Source: Cliona cf. orientalis (Eukaryota > Porifera > Demospongiae > Clionaida > Clionaidae). From it: 64,000 bases of DNA. Under the pieces are notes generated by a model. That model saw only the letters and a list, made by a program, of their open reading frames with translations, had not been told where the DNA came from and did not search any database. This document shows positions 53,592-64,000 of the stretch, piece after piece (positions within the stretch are counted from its first letter, which is position 1; the number at the start of each line of letters is the position of its first letter). The translations under genes and the position numbers were made by a program. Location of the stretch: positions 8,057,000 through 8,120,999 of the forward strand of contig OZ005691.1 of the NCBI GenBank assembly GCA_963930775.1. Reading direction: 5' to 3'.

Positions 53592-55349
53592 ATGTCCTTA
53601 CGAGAACTCAAAGCTCTTGGAGTTACAGTTAGTGAGAAGAGTGACAGTAAAACTACTAGTAAGCGAGCAACGAGAAGTACACGAAACGCCATGGCAGAGG
53701 AGAGAGTAAAACAACTGGAACAAGAACTGGCCGCAGCGAAATTGGAAAATGAACGTAAAAGCCAACAATTGGTTGAGATGCAAGCTGCGAACGAGGAGAA
53801 AGATCGCCAGCTTGGAGAGATGCAAGCTGCGAACGATGGTGCGAGTACTGAGAAAGATCGCAAATTGGCTGCTGTGAAGACACAATGTGCCGACAAAGAA
53901 CGCGAATTGGAGGATGCTTCCGCGCGCATCGAAAACTTGACCACAGAATGCGACCATCGTATTGAAGAGACGACGTTGCGGTTCGAGTTAGACAAACTGC
54001 GAGCCATTGAAAAGTTGCGGAACGAGCACGTCCTAGAACTGAAGAACGAGCGTCAGCAACTAAAGGAGGAGAAAATCCGAGCTGACACTTGGATCAATGA
54101 TCTAAAGGCTCACTTCAGTGCTGAAAGGGATCGATTGCTTGAACAGATTCGTGCGCTCGAAGATGAAGTGAAACTTAAAGCTGATTCGGCGGGAAGTACG
54201 ACTCCAGCTACAGCGACTACAGTAAGTACTACCTCAACAGTGACCCCTTCGTCTGCTACTCCAGCTACAGTGGCTACGACTATGGCTGCAAGCTCTGGTG
54301 AAACTATCGCGACTACCGCTGGTGAAACTATTGCGACGACGGCAGGTGGCCCTGCAGTGGTATCTACAGCTACATGTGAAAGTACAAGCCCTTCAACCTC
54401 AGCTGGCCATCCTGATTCAATTAGTACTACAGCTGGTGGTGGAGCTGCAACCATCACTACATCCAGTGTGTCTACTATCACCACACCTGCAGTTACTGGA
54501 TCTACAACTGATAAGACTTGTGACTTGCATGTACTATTCAGTGAGTTCATTGAAGCCCAGAAACGAGTGATGGTCCAAGCTGCTGCTGCACAGAGTCTCC
54601 CCACACTACCAAAGTTCTCTGGTGAAGGAAACCAAGACGATGATGATAGTTTCAGTCGTTGGCACGAGTCGTTCGAAGAGCGAGCATTGCTCACTGGGTG
54701 GACTCCCGAACAGAAACTTTGTCAATTGAAGGCCCATCTTGAGAAGGCTGCTCTGGAAGTGTTTCGAATGATGCCAGAAGCAGAACGCGCGAAGTACGAC
54801 ACAGCAGTAAGTGCCCTGAAGAAGCGGTACCGTCGAGTGGATATTCAGGAGCTACGGGGACTCGAATTCTGCCTCAAGCTCCAAGGAGATGAGACAGTGG
54901 AACAACTGGGTATGGAACTTCAACGAATGGCCAGACGAGCATTCTCCAACATGCCGGAACCTGAATATAACCGACTCTTAAAGGGAAGATTCTTTCAGGC
55001 CCTCCAAGTGAAGTGGCAGAGGAAGCTCGGCGCCCCCAAGCCAGAGGAAAGTTTCCAAGATCTGTATGACCGTGCGAGACTGATGGAACAGTATGAGAAG
55101 CAATACAGCGACACTGTGGCAGTTCGTAATGAGAGTCAGATGCAGAAACCGAAACAGCCCACCAAGAATCCAGGTCCAGGAGGAGCGAAACCGAAAAGTC
55201 AAACACAACCTCCGGCCACTCCGAGTTCCACTGCAAGCCCTGCCCCCTCTCCGCAACCCTCTGCGTTTAAGAGAAAATATTCATGTCATCGATGTCACGA
55301 GGTCGGACACCTTGCTCGTAACTGCCCCCCATCAATTCAAAACCTCTAA
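53592..55349 (+). CDS. Gypsy gag polyprotein
   Basis: A gag frame of 585 codons. Residues about 30-200 are a charged coiled coil; residues about 203-310 are Thr/Ala/Ser-rich; residues about 335-500 resemble the capsid-like retrotransposon gag fold (FSRWHESFEERALLTGW). A CCHC zinc knuckle (CHRCHEVGHLARNC) is near the C-terminus. It overlaps the pol frame, as is usual where pol is made by frameshift read-through in this family. Confidence 0.9.
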   Translation: MSLRELKALGVTVSEKSDSKTTSKRATRSTRNAMAEERVKQLEQELAAAKLENERKSQQLVEMQAANEEKDRQLGEMQAANDGASTEKDRKLAAVKTQCADKERELEDASARIENLTTECDHRIEETTLRFELDKLRAIEKLRNEHVLELKNERQQLKEEKIRADTWINDLKAHFSAERDRLLEQIRALEDEVKLKADSAGSTTPATATTVSTTSTVTPSSATPATVATTMAASSGETIATTAGETIATTAGGPAVVSTATCESTSPSTSAGHPDSISTTAGGGAATITTSSVSTITTPAVTGSTTDKTCDLHVLFSEFIEAQKRVMVQAAAAQSLPTLPKFSGEGNQDDDDSFSRWHESFEERALLTGWTPEQKLCQLKAHLEKAALEVFRMMPEAERAKYDTAVSALKKRYRRVDIQELRGLEFCLKLQGDETVEQLGMELQRMARRAFSNMPEPEYNRLLKGRFFQALQVKWQRKLGAPKPEESFQDLYDRARLMEQYEKQYSDTVAVRNESQMQKPKQPTKNPGPGGAKPKSQTQPPATPSSTASPAPSPQPSAFKRKYSCHRCHEVGHLARNCPPSIQNL

Positions 55350-58300
55350 ACCTCCTGAAGCCCCGGGACGAAGTGATAATTCCCGTTCTCGTGTTGCTGC
55401 TGTCGAAGCTAATTACATTGCAGATGACTTAACAGTTGCGCAATTGGAGGAATTGTTATCAAGGAGACGACTAGCGGAGGAGCAGAAAGGTCTCAAGAGT
55501 AACCTTGGTGCTGTTAGCGCTGTCACTGCCTCTGCTACCGAGATAGGAGCCGTCGGTCCGACGCTGTTCCTGGATGTCTCCATTGAAGGAGAGAAGGTTG
55601 AAGCGATGGTTGACTGTGGATCACCTACCACAATCATCTCCCGTAGCCTACTCCATTCTGTTGCCAAAAACATGCAACGACAGGGACGTGAGCCCCCTGA
55701 ACTGACGAGACCCGTGCTCAAGCTGTACGGAAAGGATGGCAAGAGAGAGCTAGTCATCACAGCTCAGACGAATTTGACTATTGAAGCGGATGGTAAGTCG
55801 GCATGTGTACCTGTATTTATACAGCCTGATTCTGATCAGCCTTGCCTACTGGGAATGAATGCCGCACCATCCTTAGGCCTGTCATTTAACCGGGCTAATG
55901 GGGAACCTATCACATGCAAAGCCAACCCCACTCAATCAGTATCAGCCAGTGTATGCCTAATTGAGACTACTAGAGTGCCTGGTCGTACGGGGAAATTCCT
56001 TGAAGCTACTCTCAATGTTGACATGGCCCCAGGGACCCACATAGTATTCGAGCCTGAGCCAGGAGTGCTAGAGAGCCGTGGGTTGAGTGCTCAAGAATCA
56101 TTGTTGACCATATCCCCCGAGCGTAATGTGCTAGTGCCAGTGCAAAATTTTCAGAAATGCCCCATTGAGCTTACAAAAGGAACGAAATTGGGAGTGATGG
56201 AATGTATGTCAAAGAGCCCTGTAACTGTTCAGCCGTCAGACACAAAGGTGCAGTGTGCCCCAGTTAAACTGAAAGAGAGTGAGAGGCACAAAGAGCTGTT
56301 AGCCAGCTTGAAGCTTCCCGAATGTGCTTTGACTAACGAGCAGTCTGATCGATTGAAGAAATTGCTAGACGAATACTCATCTGTTTTTGCTATGAGTAAA
56401 TCAGAGCTAGGCTGTTGTGATCTTGTCCAGCACGAGATAGATACGGATGGTCACAGTCCTATTAAGTTACAGCCTTACCGCCTCCCAGTAATTCGAAGAG
56501 AGAAAGTAGCTCAAATGATTCACGAAATGAAAGATCAGGGAGTAATCAAGCCTTCCTCGAGTCCTTGGTCTAGCCCGATTGTCCTCGTTCCCAAAAAGGA
56601 CGGCAGTTTACGCTTCTGTGTAGACTATCGGAGACTCAACTCGATTACGAAGAAAGATGTTTATCCCCTCCCTCATATCGAAGATATTCTAGCCACTCTC
56701 GGAAAAGCCAAGTACTTTTCAACATTAGATCTAGCCGCTGGTTATTGGCAGATTAAGCTTGATCCTGCCTCTGCTCAGAAAACTGCATTCACTACTCACT
56801 GCGGGCTTTATGAATTTACACGAATGCCCTTCGGCCTGTGCAACGCCCCTGCGACATTCCAGCGCCTAATGCAGACTGTACTTGCTGGCTTAGAATGGAA
56901 AAGCTGTTTTGTCTATATTGATGACGTACTAGTGGCTTCCGAAACATTCGAAGAGCACCTTTTGCACCTCCGTCAAGTCTTTGATCGCCTCAGTCATGCT
57001 AATCTTCGTTTAAAACCGTCAAAATGCTTGTTTCTAAGAGATGAAGTCCCTTACCTTGGTTACGTGATTTCGAAGAATGGTATACGGCCTGACCCGGCTA
57101 GAACCAACCAAGTGAAGCATTTCCCCACTCCTAAGGATGTTACTCAAGTCCGCCAGTTCATTGGCCTGGCGTCATATTATCGTAGATTCATCCCGGGAGT
57201 TGCTAAAGTAGCCTCCCCTTTACATGCGTTGACCAGAAAAGGTGTGACTTTTGCATGGAGTGCAGAGTGTGAAGCTGCCTTCAAGCAGTTGAAGAGCCTG
57301 TTAATCACAGCCCCAGTGCTTGCCTATCCACAATTTGGTCCAAACAAAAGATTCATTCTAGAAACCGATGCAAGTGGTTGTGGTTTAGGAGCCGTGCTAA
57401 GTCAGGAGCAATCAGATGGTAAACTCCACCCAATAGCGTATGCTTCCCGCTCCCTTCATCACCATGAACAAAACTACGCCATTTCAGAACTTGAAACCTT
57501 GGGATTAGTCTGGTCTGTAAAGCATTTCCGCATGTATTTGCTGGGGCATCAGTGTACTGTTTATACCGATCATTCAGCATGTGTGTCACTTCTAAACACA
57601 CCAAAACCCTCAGCAAAATTGGCACGTTGGGCCATGACGATCCAAGAGTTCAATTTAACGATCAAGCATCGTGCTGGTCAAAAGAATCAAAGAGCCGACG
57701 CGTTGTCCAGAAATCCTGCTGAAGTTGTAACTGACTCCACTGTCAATGCCGTAACAGCAGAAGAATCACCTGTTGAACCTGTATCTGAAAGTACTCCCCT
57801 GTCTGAGAAAGAACAGCAACGTGTTGATGAGATACGTCGATTGCAAAGAGAGGATTCGGAACTAGTGACGATATTTCAGTATCTAGAAGATGGTAAATTA
57901 CCAGATGCTGACACCTCTGCAAGACGACTAGCTTTGGAGAAGTCTCGTTACGAGATCATTGATGGTATCTTGTATTTTGAGAACCCAAGTGTTCCAGGAA
58001 AATGGAGAATTGCAGTTCCGAAGGAGTTGCGAGCTACCTTGCTAAGTGAGACTCACGATCGTAAATTTGCTGGACACTTAGGTGAGCAGAAAGTGTACAA
58101 CCTGTTGAGAAAGATGTACTGGTGGGATGGAATGCGAGCTCACATCAGGAGATATTGTAGGAGCTGTTTGATATGTGCTACACGCAAAGGCACAGGTCGA
58201 GCTACTAGACCGCCCCTGCAACCCATACCGATTGGTGGACCCTTCCATAGAGTTGGCGTGGATGTGCTCCAGCTACCCAAGACTTTTGATGGTAACTGCT

Positions 58301-59256
58301 ATGTCATTGTGTTTGCAGATTATTTGACGAAATGGGTAGAAGCGTTCCCCACTAGTGATCAGAAAGCAGAAACTATAGCCAAGCTATTTGTCGAGAATGT
58401 CGTTTGTCATCACGGTGTACCGGAAGAACTCTTATCGGACCGTGGATCGAACTTTCTTTCCGAATTGATTCAAGAGGTATGTGAGCTACTTGGCGTAAAG
58501 AAGATAAATACCTCCGGCTATCATCCGCAATGCGACGGACTCGTCGAAAAATTCAATTCAACTTTAATTAATATGATAGCAAAGAGTGCAGAAAGTAGAG
58601 TGTGTGATTGGGACAGACACTTGCCCTATCTTCTATTCAGTTATCGAGTATCAGTCCATGACTCTACCAAAGAAAGTCCATTTTTCCTCTTGTACGGACG
58701 GGATCCTCAACTCCCAACTGAAACTGCACTCACTCAGCCAAGAACTCCGTACATGATCGATGTCAACGATTACAAGACAGAATTGGTGACTAGTATGAGC
58801 GACGCATGGAAAATTGCCCAAGAGCACATTAAAGTTGCTCAAACAAAGCAGAAAACTCAGTATGATAGGAAGTCTAAAGAGCCGAAATTCTCTGTAGGAG
58901 ACCGCGTAATGACCTACATGCCTGGTGCAGTTCAAGGCAAAAATTGGAAGCTTGCACGACCGTTCTATGGCCCCTATAGAATCCTAAATCTCACTCCTAC
59001 TAATGCTGAGATTCGCTTAGTGGACAAGCCCAATGATCCTGCAATCTTTGTATCTTTGAATAGGATTCGCCCATGTTATTCTGAACTTAGTGATAAATCT
59101 TGGTCAGGAAAAGCTACGAGACGTCGTAAGCAACGGTCAGCCTCGAACAAAGTTAAAACTAATGCTAGTCCTACCACTGAAACTCCATCTACTGACCATG
59201 CAATCATTCCTAATGTGAACAGACGTGTCACAAGATCTATGACTCGTAAGAAATGA
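55093..59256 (+). CDS. Gypsy pol polyprotein
   Basis: A pol frame that overlaps the end of gag. In order it holds an aspartic-protease region (around 55600), reverse transcriptase (KPSSSPWSSPIVLVPKKDG; YIDDVLVASE near 56920), RNase H (LETDASGCGLGAVLSQ; DALSR near 57700) and integrase with a zinc-binding N-terminal part, a catalytic core (HHGVPEELLSDRGSNF) and a basic tail. Domain order with integrase last is diagnostic of Ty3/Gypsy. The first ATG of the frame may not be used, if pol is made by read-through from gag. Confidence 0.9.
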   Translation: MRSNTATLWQFVMRVRCRNRNSPPRIQVQEERNRKVKHNLRPLRVPLQALPPLRNPLRLRENIHVIDVTRSDTLLVTAPHQFKTSKPPEAPGRSDNSRSRVAAVEANYIADDLTVAQLEELLSRRRLAEEQKGLKSNLGAVSAVTASATEIGAVGPTLFLDVSIEGEKVEAMVDCGSPTTIISRSLLHSVAKNMQRQGREPPELTRPVLKLYGKDGKRELVITAQTNLTIEADGKSACVPVFIQPDSDQPCLLGMNAAPSLGLSFNRANGEPITCKANPTQSVSASVCLIETTRVPGRTGKFLEATLNVDMAPGTHIVFEPEPGVLESRGLSAQESLLTISPERNVLVPVQNFQKCPIELTKGTKLGVMECMSKSPVTVQPSDTKVQCAPVKLKESERHKELLASLKLPECALTNEQSDRLKKLLDEYSSVFAMSKSELGCCDLVQHEIDTDGHSPIKLQPYRLPVIRREKVAQMIHEMKDQGVIKPSSSPWSSPIVLVPKKDGSLRFCVDYRRLNSITKKDVYPLPHIEDILATLGKAKYFSTLDLAAGYWQIKLDPASAQKTAFTTHCGLYEFTRMPFGLCNAPATFQRLMQTVLAGLEWKSCFVYIDDVLVASETFEEHLLHLRQVFDRLSHANLRLKPSKCLFLRDEVPYLGYVISKNGIRPDPARTNQVKHFPTPKDVTQVRQFIGLASYYRRFIPGVAKVASPLHALTRKGVTFAWSAECEAAFKQLKSLLITAPVLAYPQFGPNKRFILETDASGCGLGAVLSQEQSDGKLHPIAYASRSLHHHEQNYAISELETLGLVWSVKHFRMYLLGHQCTVYTDHSACVSLLNTPKPSAKLARWAMTIQEFNLTIKHRAGQKNQRADALSRNPAEVVTDSTVNAVTAEESPVEPVSESTPLSEKEQQRVDEIRRLQREDSELVTIFQYLEDGKLPDADTSARRLALEKSRYEIIDGILYFENPSVPGKWRIAVPKELRATLLSETHDRKFAGHLGEQKVYNLLRKMYWWDGMRAHIRRYCRSCLICATRKGTGRATRPPLQPIPIGGPFHRVGVDVLQLPKTFDGNCYVIVFADYLTKWVEAFPTSDQKAETIAKLFVENVVCHHGVPEELLSDRGSNFLSELIQEVCELLGVKKINTSGYHPQCDGLVEKFNSTLINMIAKSAESRVCDWDRHLPYLLFSYRVSVHDSTKESPFFLLYGRDPQLPTETALTQPRTPYMIDVNDYKTELVTSMSDAWKIAQEHIKVAQTKQKTQYDRKSKEPKFSVGDRVMTYMPGAVQGKNWKLARPFYGPYRILNLTPTNAEIRLVDKPNDPAIFVSLNRIRPCYSELSDKSWSGKATRRRKQRSASNKVKTNASPTTETPSTDHAIIPNVNRRVTRSMTRKK

Positions 59257-59388
59257 AACTCTGTTCATTGTGAACACTACTTATTCATGCTATTGTTTAT
59301 TATTATGTTTTGTAATTATTATTCTGTTGATTTATTATTCTTTTGTGTGTTCTGTCGAGGACGACATTCATGCTAGAGAAGGGGGAAT

Positions 59389-59626
59389 TGTAACCCTTGG
59401 CAACAATCATGCATCCTTATGTGATTCTTGTGGTTTAGTTTATATCCTGTATTGTACCAGTTTGACCGGTTTTTCCCTGGTATCAGTCAATGTTCAGTTG
59501 TGAAGTCAAGTCAGTTGATTCTCTTGTCAGTTTTGTCCAATCTCTCTGTGTGTGTATTGTCTGTTTGCTGCTAAAAATAATATTTACTTACTCGAACTAC
59601 TACTAAACTCGGAGCATGAGATTACA
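59389..59626 (+). repeat. Right LTR of the Gypsy element
   Basis: 238 bp; the same ends as the left LTR. Confidence 0.93.
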
Positions 59627-59771
59627 TATTCAAAGGTACATTATTTTTATATCACTGTGTAGAGCACCGTAAGACCAGCCTGTAGGTCTTTGAAGTAGAG
59701 CCTAGAACCGTTCCTACTTCGAATTACGCCCGGAGGTGAAAAACATGGCCGATAGTTGAGGTTTTACGCTA

Positions 59772-61837
59772 CCTTTGACTCTCTGGCTAGCTAAACTTGT
59801 ATGCATGCATGCAGTGCTTGGACCCAAGTAAGCAACTTGCAGCGATAACATTGGATATGCAATATTGCTTAGTGTACTTCAGTCTTGTGCCAAGGTTTTG
59901 CATCATAGTCCTTCAAGATGTTTCAAATGAAGAAACTAATAAATGCCCCAAGAACCGGAGGCTACTGTGACTTGCCAGATGTTGGCACTACAGTGTGGAG
60001 TTCAGTACAAACGTACCAGGGTTGTTGCTGTGAGTCACTGATTCAGAACCTTTAATAATACTGCTATACGAGTATAACATTATAGCCTCATCCTAGCCCT
60101 TTACCCCCTTTTCTGTGTGCAATGCACCAAGGGTTTTATGCTCGAGAAAGTTCTAGTTTTGGATATGATTCAGTAAACCACAAGTAGTAACCACAAATGG
60201 TATTTTTTTTTCATGTGTGCAGCAACGGCCACACTCATTATCTGTGATATCACACAGTCCTGAGGCCGCAAGAGAGAAAGGTAATGATCCTGGTTGACAT
60301 TTTGCAAGTTCACATTCAGCATGAGCAAGGGATTTAGCCAAGTAGTTATGGCAACGCTTGAGGTTAACCTGTCCATGTGATCTCCATATAACAATATTAT
60401 GACTTGGTTAGACCTTATAGGTTCTGAAATTGAGCTAAATCACAAGCTATATTATAGTGTGGTGATTGGTATGATCAATCAGCTTCACATCTCAACAATG
60501 AAGGAAGATAGTTGAAGAAATCGAACTTCTTTCATGCTTTAGTAGAGTTGTATATCAGACTCTGTTACACTAAAGAACTGTTCATACTATGGCAGTAAGG
60601 TATTGAATACATAAAGTCATGATCTATAATTCAATAAACAATATTTAATATACTATACTGCAGCAGTATGGGTGGTACTCTACTTCCAGCTTAACCTGAT
60701 TTTACAGTATGCTGACAATTTGTTGGGCAAAAATTTCACTAGTGCATCGTTTCATGTCCTGATTCGCTACGGACACTCGAATATCAGCCATAAAGATTTG
60801 TCTGACTCATTTTCAACTCTCTGGACAACCTGATGTGAACACTACTTGAGGTATTCATACTATATGAGTGCATGAACTTATATTAAGTGGAATGGTAGTA
60901 TGCACCCAAAAAAGTTTAGGCATTACCAACACATATGAAATATCGATCTTTCAACGTCTGGTCACTCCCAAACGTACGGGTGCAAGCGATTAAATAAACA
61001 ATGATGGTATTTTGATGATGTTAAAGCAAGCTTAAACTTGTAGCGGGCAATACTCAGGATTGTTGAAGCTTAGTAGGTGAAGATTCGATTGCGCACAGAA
61101 TCAAAGCGCTCTTTTCTTAACCTTAATTTTGATTGCACTGGAAATAAACGGTTTGGGGCAGTACCGTGCAATAATAATAAAATTTTGGTGTAAAAATCGC
61201 GTATTTTCAACAATAAACCGTATGTGTACGCGTTCCTTTCACCCAGGTACAAGCACAAATTAAAGAGGCAGCTCAGCTGCTGCTAGTCCAGCGTCGACAA
61301 AATTAATTCTACTCTGCATCTGAAGACTTGATCTTTTTGCACAAAAGCCATTTTTTCAGGCATGTCTAGAGTTCTGGCAATTTTTATACGCAAATATTTT
61401 TCTTTACAGATTTACTGTAGCCTTAGTAGTTCACAATAAGCTTTAACTATTGAGGCAACAAAGATGAGCTTGAGAAAAACTATCCCAAACCCAAACCTCA
61501 TAACTGGCATTCTTAAAATTAAAAATTATTGCCATTGCTGACACATTTTTATCGGCAGCCTCATGAGATTTTATGTACTTGTAGCCCAGGCAGCACCCTA
61601 TACCTTTTGGTCCAAGTTTGATGTTCAGGCGATGTTCCTATGCAACAGCACATGTGGGAGAAAACGGTATGTCGATAGTTAGCACTTTACACTACCACTG
61701 CTACAGGTATCTAGTTAGCTGCAGCACGTTCATCATATTATGACCAGGTGGCTATGCCCACTTCAATAATTTAGTTTTCGAATGATTCAGACCAAAGTTG
61801 GGCATCTTGAATAATCTCTACTCAGCTACTCAATATT
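59772..61837. other. Mostly non-coding region
   Basis: Apart from the weak minus-strand frame at 60153-60394, no gene, RNA or bounded repeat could be supported. Confidence 0.3.
60153..60370 (-). CDS. Possible short exon, unknown protein
   Basis: The minus-strand frame contains AKSLAHAECELAKCQPG, then GLCDITDNECGRCCTHEKK. Its cysteine spacing and composition look more like protein than noise, but there is no domain I recognise, no clear neighbour exon and a stop at 60153. It could be a terminal exon or a gene remnant. Confidence 0.25.
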
Positions 61838-62434
61838 TGGGGCGAGCCTGAGCGAGCTCCGCATAAACGGTACAGCTGTGCGCGAATTGTATATATATAT
61901 TATGGTACGTCGGTCACGCGAAATATATGCCCAGCATGGCTCTACGGACATAAGCGCGAAATATTCTATTGCGCATTCTCATGCCTGGGCTACGCGCTGT
62001 ATATATGCCGTTCTAATTTAGCGAATTGCACATTTACACTCGTGCCTGCATGTATTGACCAAGTAAGCTGGGAGCTACCGTTGGTATCAAGCTGTACCGC
62101 GCCGGACTCCGAAGGAGGAGAGAGCGAGACAAAGGTCGTCGTCAGCTCAACAGCGCAAGGACTAGCTATGAACGCGATAAAGATAGACGTGCTGCTAACT
62201 GACCGGCTCTGACAGTAGAGGCAGGCTAATTATCTTTTCTCTTGACTGTTGGCAGACACTATGTCGAGGGAACTAGCTATCGTGCAGCTGTATAGACCTA
62301 CATAGCACTATGAGACTGTCTGTCATTGTATGCTTGAATATGTATCGGTGGTCTTCATGATCTATTGTGCTATGGCTTTGTTAAAGTTTTCGAGTCTCAG
62401 CTACTGACAGAGACTTTCAGAGGCTCAGCTCAGG
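61838..62434. mobile_element. Inverted-repeat element with GGGGCGAGCC ends
   Basis: The left end TTTGGGGCGAGCCTGAGC and the right end GCTCAGGCTCGCCCCAAA are perfect inverted repeats. The left interior (CATAAACGGTAC, GCGCGAATTGTATATAT, GGTACGTCGGTCAC) matches the truncated copy at 21925-22007. 597 bp, no protein. Confidence 0.75.
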
Positions 62435-63209
62435 CTCGCCCCAAACAGGCCCTGCATGACACTAGTATAATAGCATTTCACAACCTCAGTGCAGGTAAGG
62501 ACAGTCTCAACTTTGTTCATCAATGAAATATGCATATTTTCAGGAGCTAATACTAGTGCTTGTGTGAAAATTGAGTACTGATCATGATATTGAAATTGAA
62601 GCCCAACTCTAGTACTTTCATAATAATGTGACACAGCAAACCACAAATATCTAATCAATAACCGCAATTAACCACACCCTCTGAAATACTATTAAATTTT
62701 GTAGTTTTCCAACACTGTTCCTGTCAGATTTTTCTTACCTTAAGTAGACAAGGCTAAATCTAAGCTGCTTTTCTTGATTTTCACCGAGGGATATTTAGAA
62801 ACAACATAGTGATAAGAACAAAATCGCAAAAAATGTCATTATAGCTACCCTGATGGTACGATCTTTCACACACGCCCACAAAACAGAGCAAGCAATCAAC
62901 TTATCCCTTGGCAGATCCTTGATAAATATCTCGAAGTTTAGCTTTCCATCATTCAAACAGCGAAATAACCCCTGGAACAATGTTGGAACTCACAGAACAA
63001 AACAAAAAAAGCGCGATTGTTTCAGCTACACAGCTACACAGTCATGGCTTGTAGTATGCCACTATCGGGTGATGTCACGTCTAACCGCTAATTGGCCACA
63101 AATTGGAAGTGTCACAAACTTTGAACCTATTATTGCTTAGGCCACACCCCTCACTGTAGACCAATAGCAGCTGTTTTAACTCACCACTAAGAAGCATGCA
63201 ATGTTGATG
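62435..63209. other. Mostly non-coding region
   Basis: A 61-codon minus-strand frame at 62795-62980 has a charged N-terminal half and a hydrophobic C-terminal helix (VAIMTFFAILFLSLCCF), but no homology I recognise. Nothing else is supported. Confidence 0.25.
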
Positions 63210-63575
63210 ATTTCACTCTTATATCACAAAATGGCATGTCAGACACACCCAATGTACTATACATACCCACTATTACGTAACTATCAAGATAATGCAAAAT
63301 TTAATAGCGTGCCACTGCACTGCACGCTACAAAATGGAATGGATTCATACTCAAACTAAGATGAGAGATGGAGGCAGTCTTGAGCTAGCCCAAGAAGCTA
63401 GAAAGAAAGAAACATTGACAATTGGCTATTTTTTGAACATCTGGTTCTGGCATGTACAATTATTTTGATGAATGATCTTGGTCTCAATAGATACATAATT
63501 TGCTGGAGATTCTGATTTTGACACTAAAAAATTTCACAAAATTACCGTTTTGAGATTCTGATGTTTGTAATATGT
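63210..63575 (+). repeat. Composite repeat, partial copy 3
   Basis: Matches about 1735-2115 of copy 1 (ATCACAAAATGGC; CCCACTATTACGTAACT; GAAAGAAAGAA; ATCTGGTTCTG; GATCTTGGTCT) in the same orientation. It lacks the foldback part and the GCGCTAGCG segment. Confidence 0.75.
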
Positions 63576-63879
63576 GACCGGATTTGGGAAAACCCTCCGT
63601 ATGGGATCCGCGCGCGAATCGCGCAATGCGCGTTTTTAGTAGCTCAGGTCGAAATTTGTCAAAGTCCAGATTTTGTCATATACATGTTGAACAACCCTTC
63701 TTCTAACTGTTGCCGTCTTCTACGGAGGCTAGTCGTGCTATACGAAGGCGAAATAAGCCTTCATTTTGACCCACCTAGTCGGCACAGCCACCGTACACGG
63801 AGCCCGTTGCTATGGGCGGTAATTAGAATTCTCTACCTAGATACAGCTAGATTCATCGATCTACTGTACATTCGCTCAC

Positions 63880-64000
63880 CTTTTTAGCTTCTTGGGCATC
63901 TAAGAACAATCGGCTGTCGTTGTCAACAACGAATTTCAACTCTTGCTCGATCTTTACGTTCATTTCGAACGGCTCCGCCCAGGTCCATTTAATTGATTTC
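63880..64000 (-). CDS. Possible exon running off the window
   Basis: The minus-strand frame reads WTWAEPFEMNVKIEQELKF and then VVDNDSRLFLDAQEAKK, ending at a strong GTGAGC donor (63874-63879). It is open to the window edge. The product is unknown. The upstream part of the gene would lie beyond 64000; no following exon was recognised in the window. Confidence 0.35.

Larger units (their letters stand above)
53296..59626 (+). mobile_element. Ty3/Gypsy LTR retrotransposon, whole-looking and young
   Basis: Two LTRs (53296-53530 and 59389-59626) begin TG and end CA and are flanked by TATT (53292-53295, 59627-59630), a 4 bp target duplication. A primer-binding-site-like ATTGGCGACC follows the left LTR, and a purine tract (GAGAAGGGGGAAT) precedes the right one. 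Between them lie a gag frame and a pol frame with protease, reverse transcriptase, RNase H and integrase in Ty3/Gypsy order. The element looks whole; I noticed no obvious break. The LTRs differ by about one substitution and one 3 bp indel, so the insertion is very recent. It sits in the inverted-repeat element 52117-59771. No envelope-like gene was seen. Confidence 0.93.
52117..59771. mobile_element. TA-flanked inverted-repeat element carrying two nested insertions
   Basis: The left end TAGCGTAAAACCTCGATTAT (52117) and the right end (GATAGTTGAGGTTTTACGCTA, to 59771) are imperfect inverted repeats, both continuing into GGCCG or its complement. TA appears to be the target. The host element is split by a Harbinger-like MITE (52436-52902) and a Ty3/Gypsy element (53296-59626). 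Without them it is about 850 bp. GATAATAC and TCGATAAT motifs recur inside its left part. No protein of its own. Confidence 0.7.

Noticed and set aside
53588-54694. Minus-strand open frames opposite gag
   Set aside because: Antisense of the coiled-coil and Thr/Ala-rich gag regions; low-complexity artefacts.
1-64000. CRISPR arrays, tRNA and rRNA genes, prophage
   Set aside because: No regularly spaced identical repeats with unique spacers, no tRNA B-box with cloverleaf, no rRNA motif; the setting is eukaryotic.

Overview
The window looks like nuclear DNA from a sponge, most likely a demosponge. Host genes have short GT-AG introns, intergenic DNA is AT-rich and full of small inverted-repeat elements, and the gene content fits: a metabotropic GABA receptor-like gene, a sponge-type seven-helix receptor, a MACPF gene, an MBLAC2-like hydrolase and a very large fibronectin-III protein. 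I cannot name the species. I found no rRNA, tRNA or CRISPR array.

Layout. 1-2.8 kb: dispersed repeats. 3.0-7.2 kb (+): 15 consecutive phase-compatible exons of a class C GPCR, without its N-terminal exons. 8.6-11.1 kb (-): a decayed DIRS-like retroelement cut by a small DNA transposon. 11.4-12.3 kb (-): a secreted-protein gene with a disrupted centre. 12.3-20 kb: repeats only, including a 1.3 kb repeat that is an inverted copy of one at 0.85-2.2 kb. 20.1-21.5 kb (+): an intact one-exon MACPF gene. 22.07-22.74 kb: an array of short hairpins. 23.17-27.56 kb: a complete Kolobok-type DNA transposon with TTAA target duplications, an intact 11-exon THAP-DDE transposase and, facing it, a two-exon gene for a P2X7-tail-like zinc domain.

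29.2-37.5 kb is the most surprising part. It holds two thiaminase I-like genes, one (-) secreted, intron-containing and open, the other (+) without a signal peptide and split by an 825 bp element with an 8 bp target duplication. An MBLAC2-like gene lies between them. A segmental duplication (33.74-35.03 and 39.19-42.57 kb) flanks the second gene and carries one nearly full and one gutted copy of a seven-helix receptor gene. The longer copy holds a 1.17 kb foldback element; the shorter copy gives the empty site.

44.5-50.3 kb (-) is a 1919-codon frame joining the end of a guanylate-binding-protein GTPase and its helical domain to about 14 fibronectin-III domains, one membrane helix and an acidic tail. 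The P-loop exons were not found. 52.1-59.8 kb is a three-level nest: a TA-flanked inverted-repeat element holds a Harbinger-like MITE and a whole-looking, very young Ty3/Gypsy LTR retrotransposon. 59.8-64 kb is mostly repeats, with a possible exon edge at the right end (-).

The genes do not form an operon or single pathway. The best candidate for something undescribed is the pair of thiaminase I-like genes, since both the catalytic Cys and Glu contexts are kept in an animal genome. Next come the GBP-fibronectin fusion and the intact Kolobok with its accessory zinc-domain gene. All family names come from recognising motifs by eye; no searches were run.
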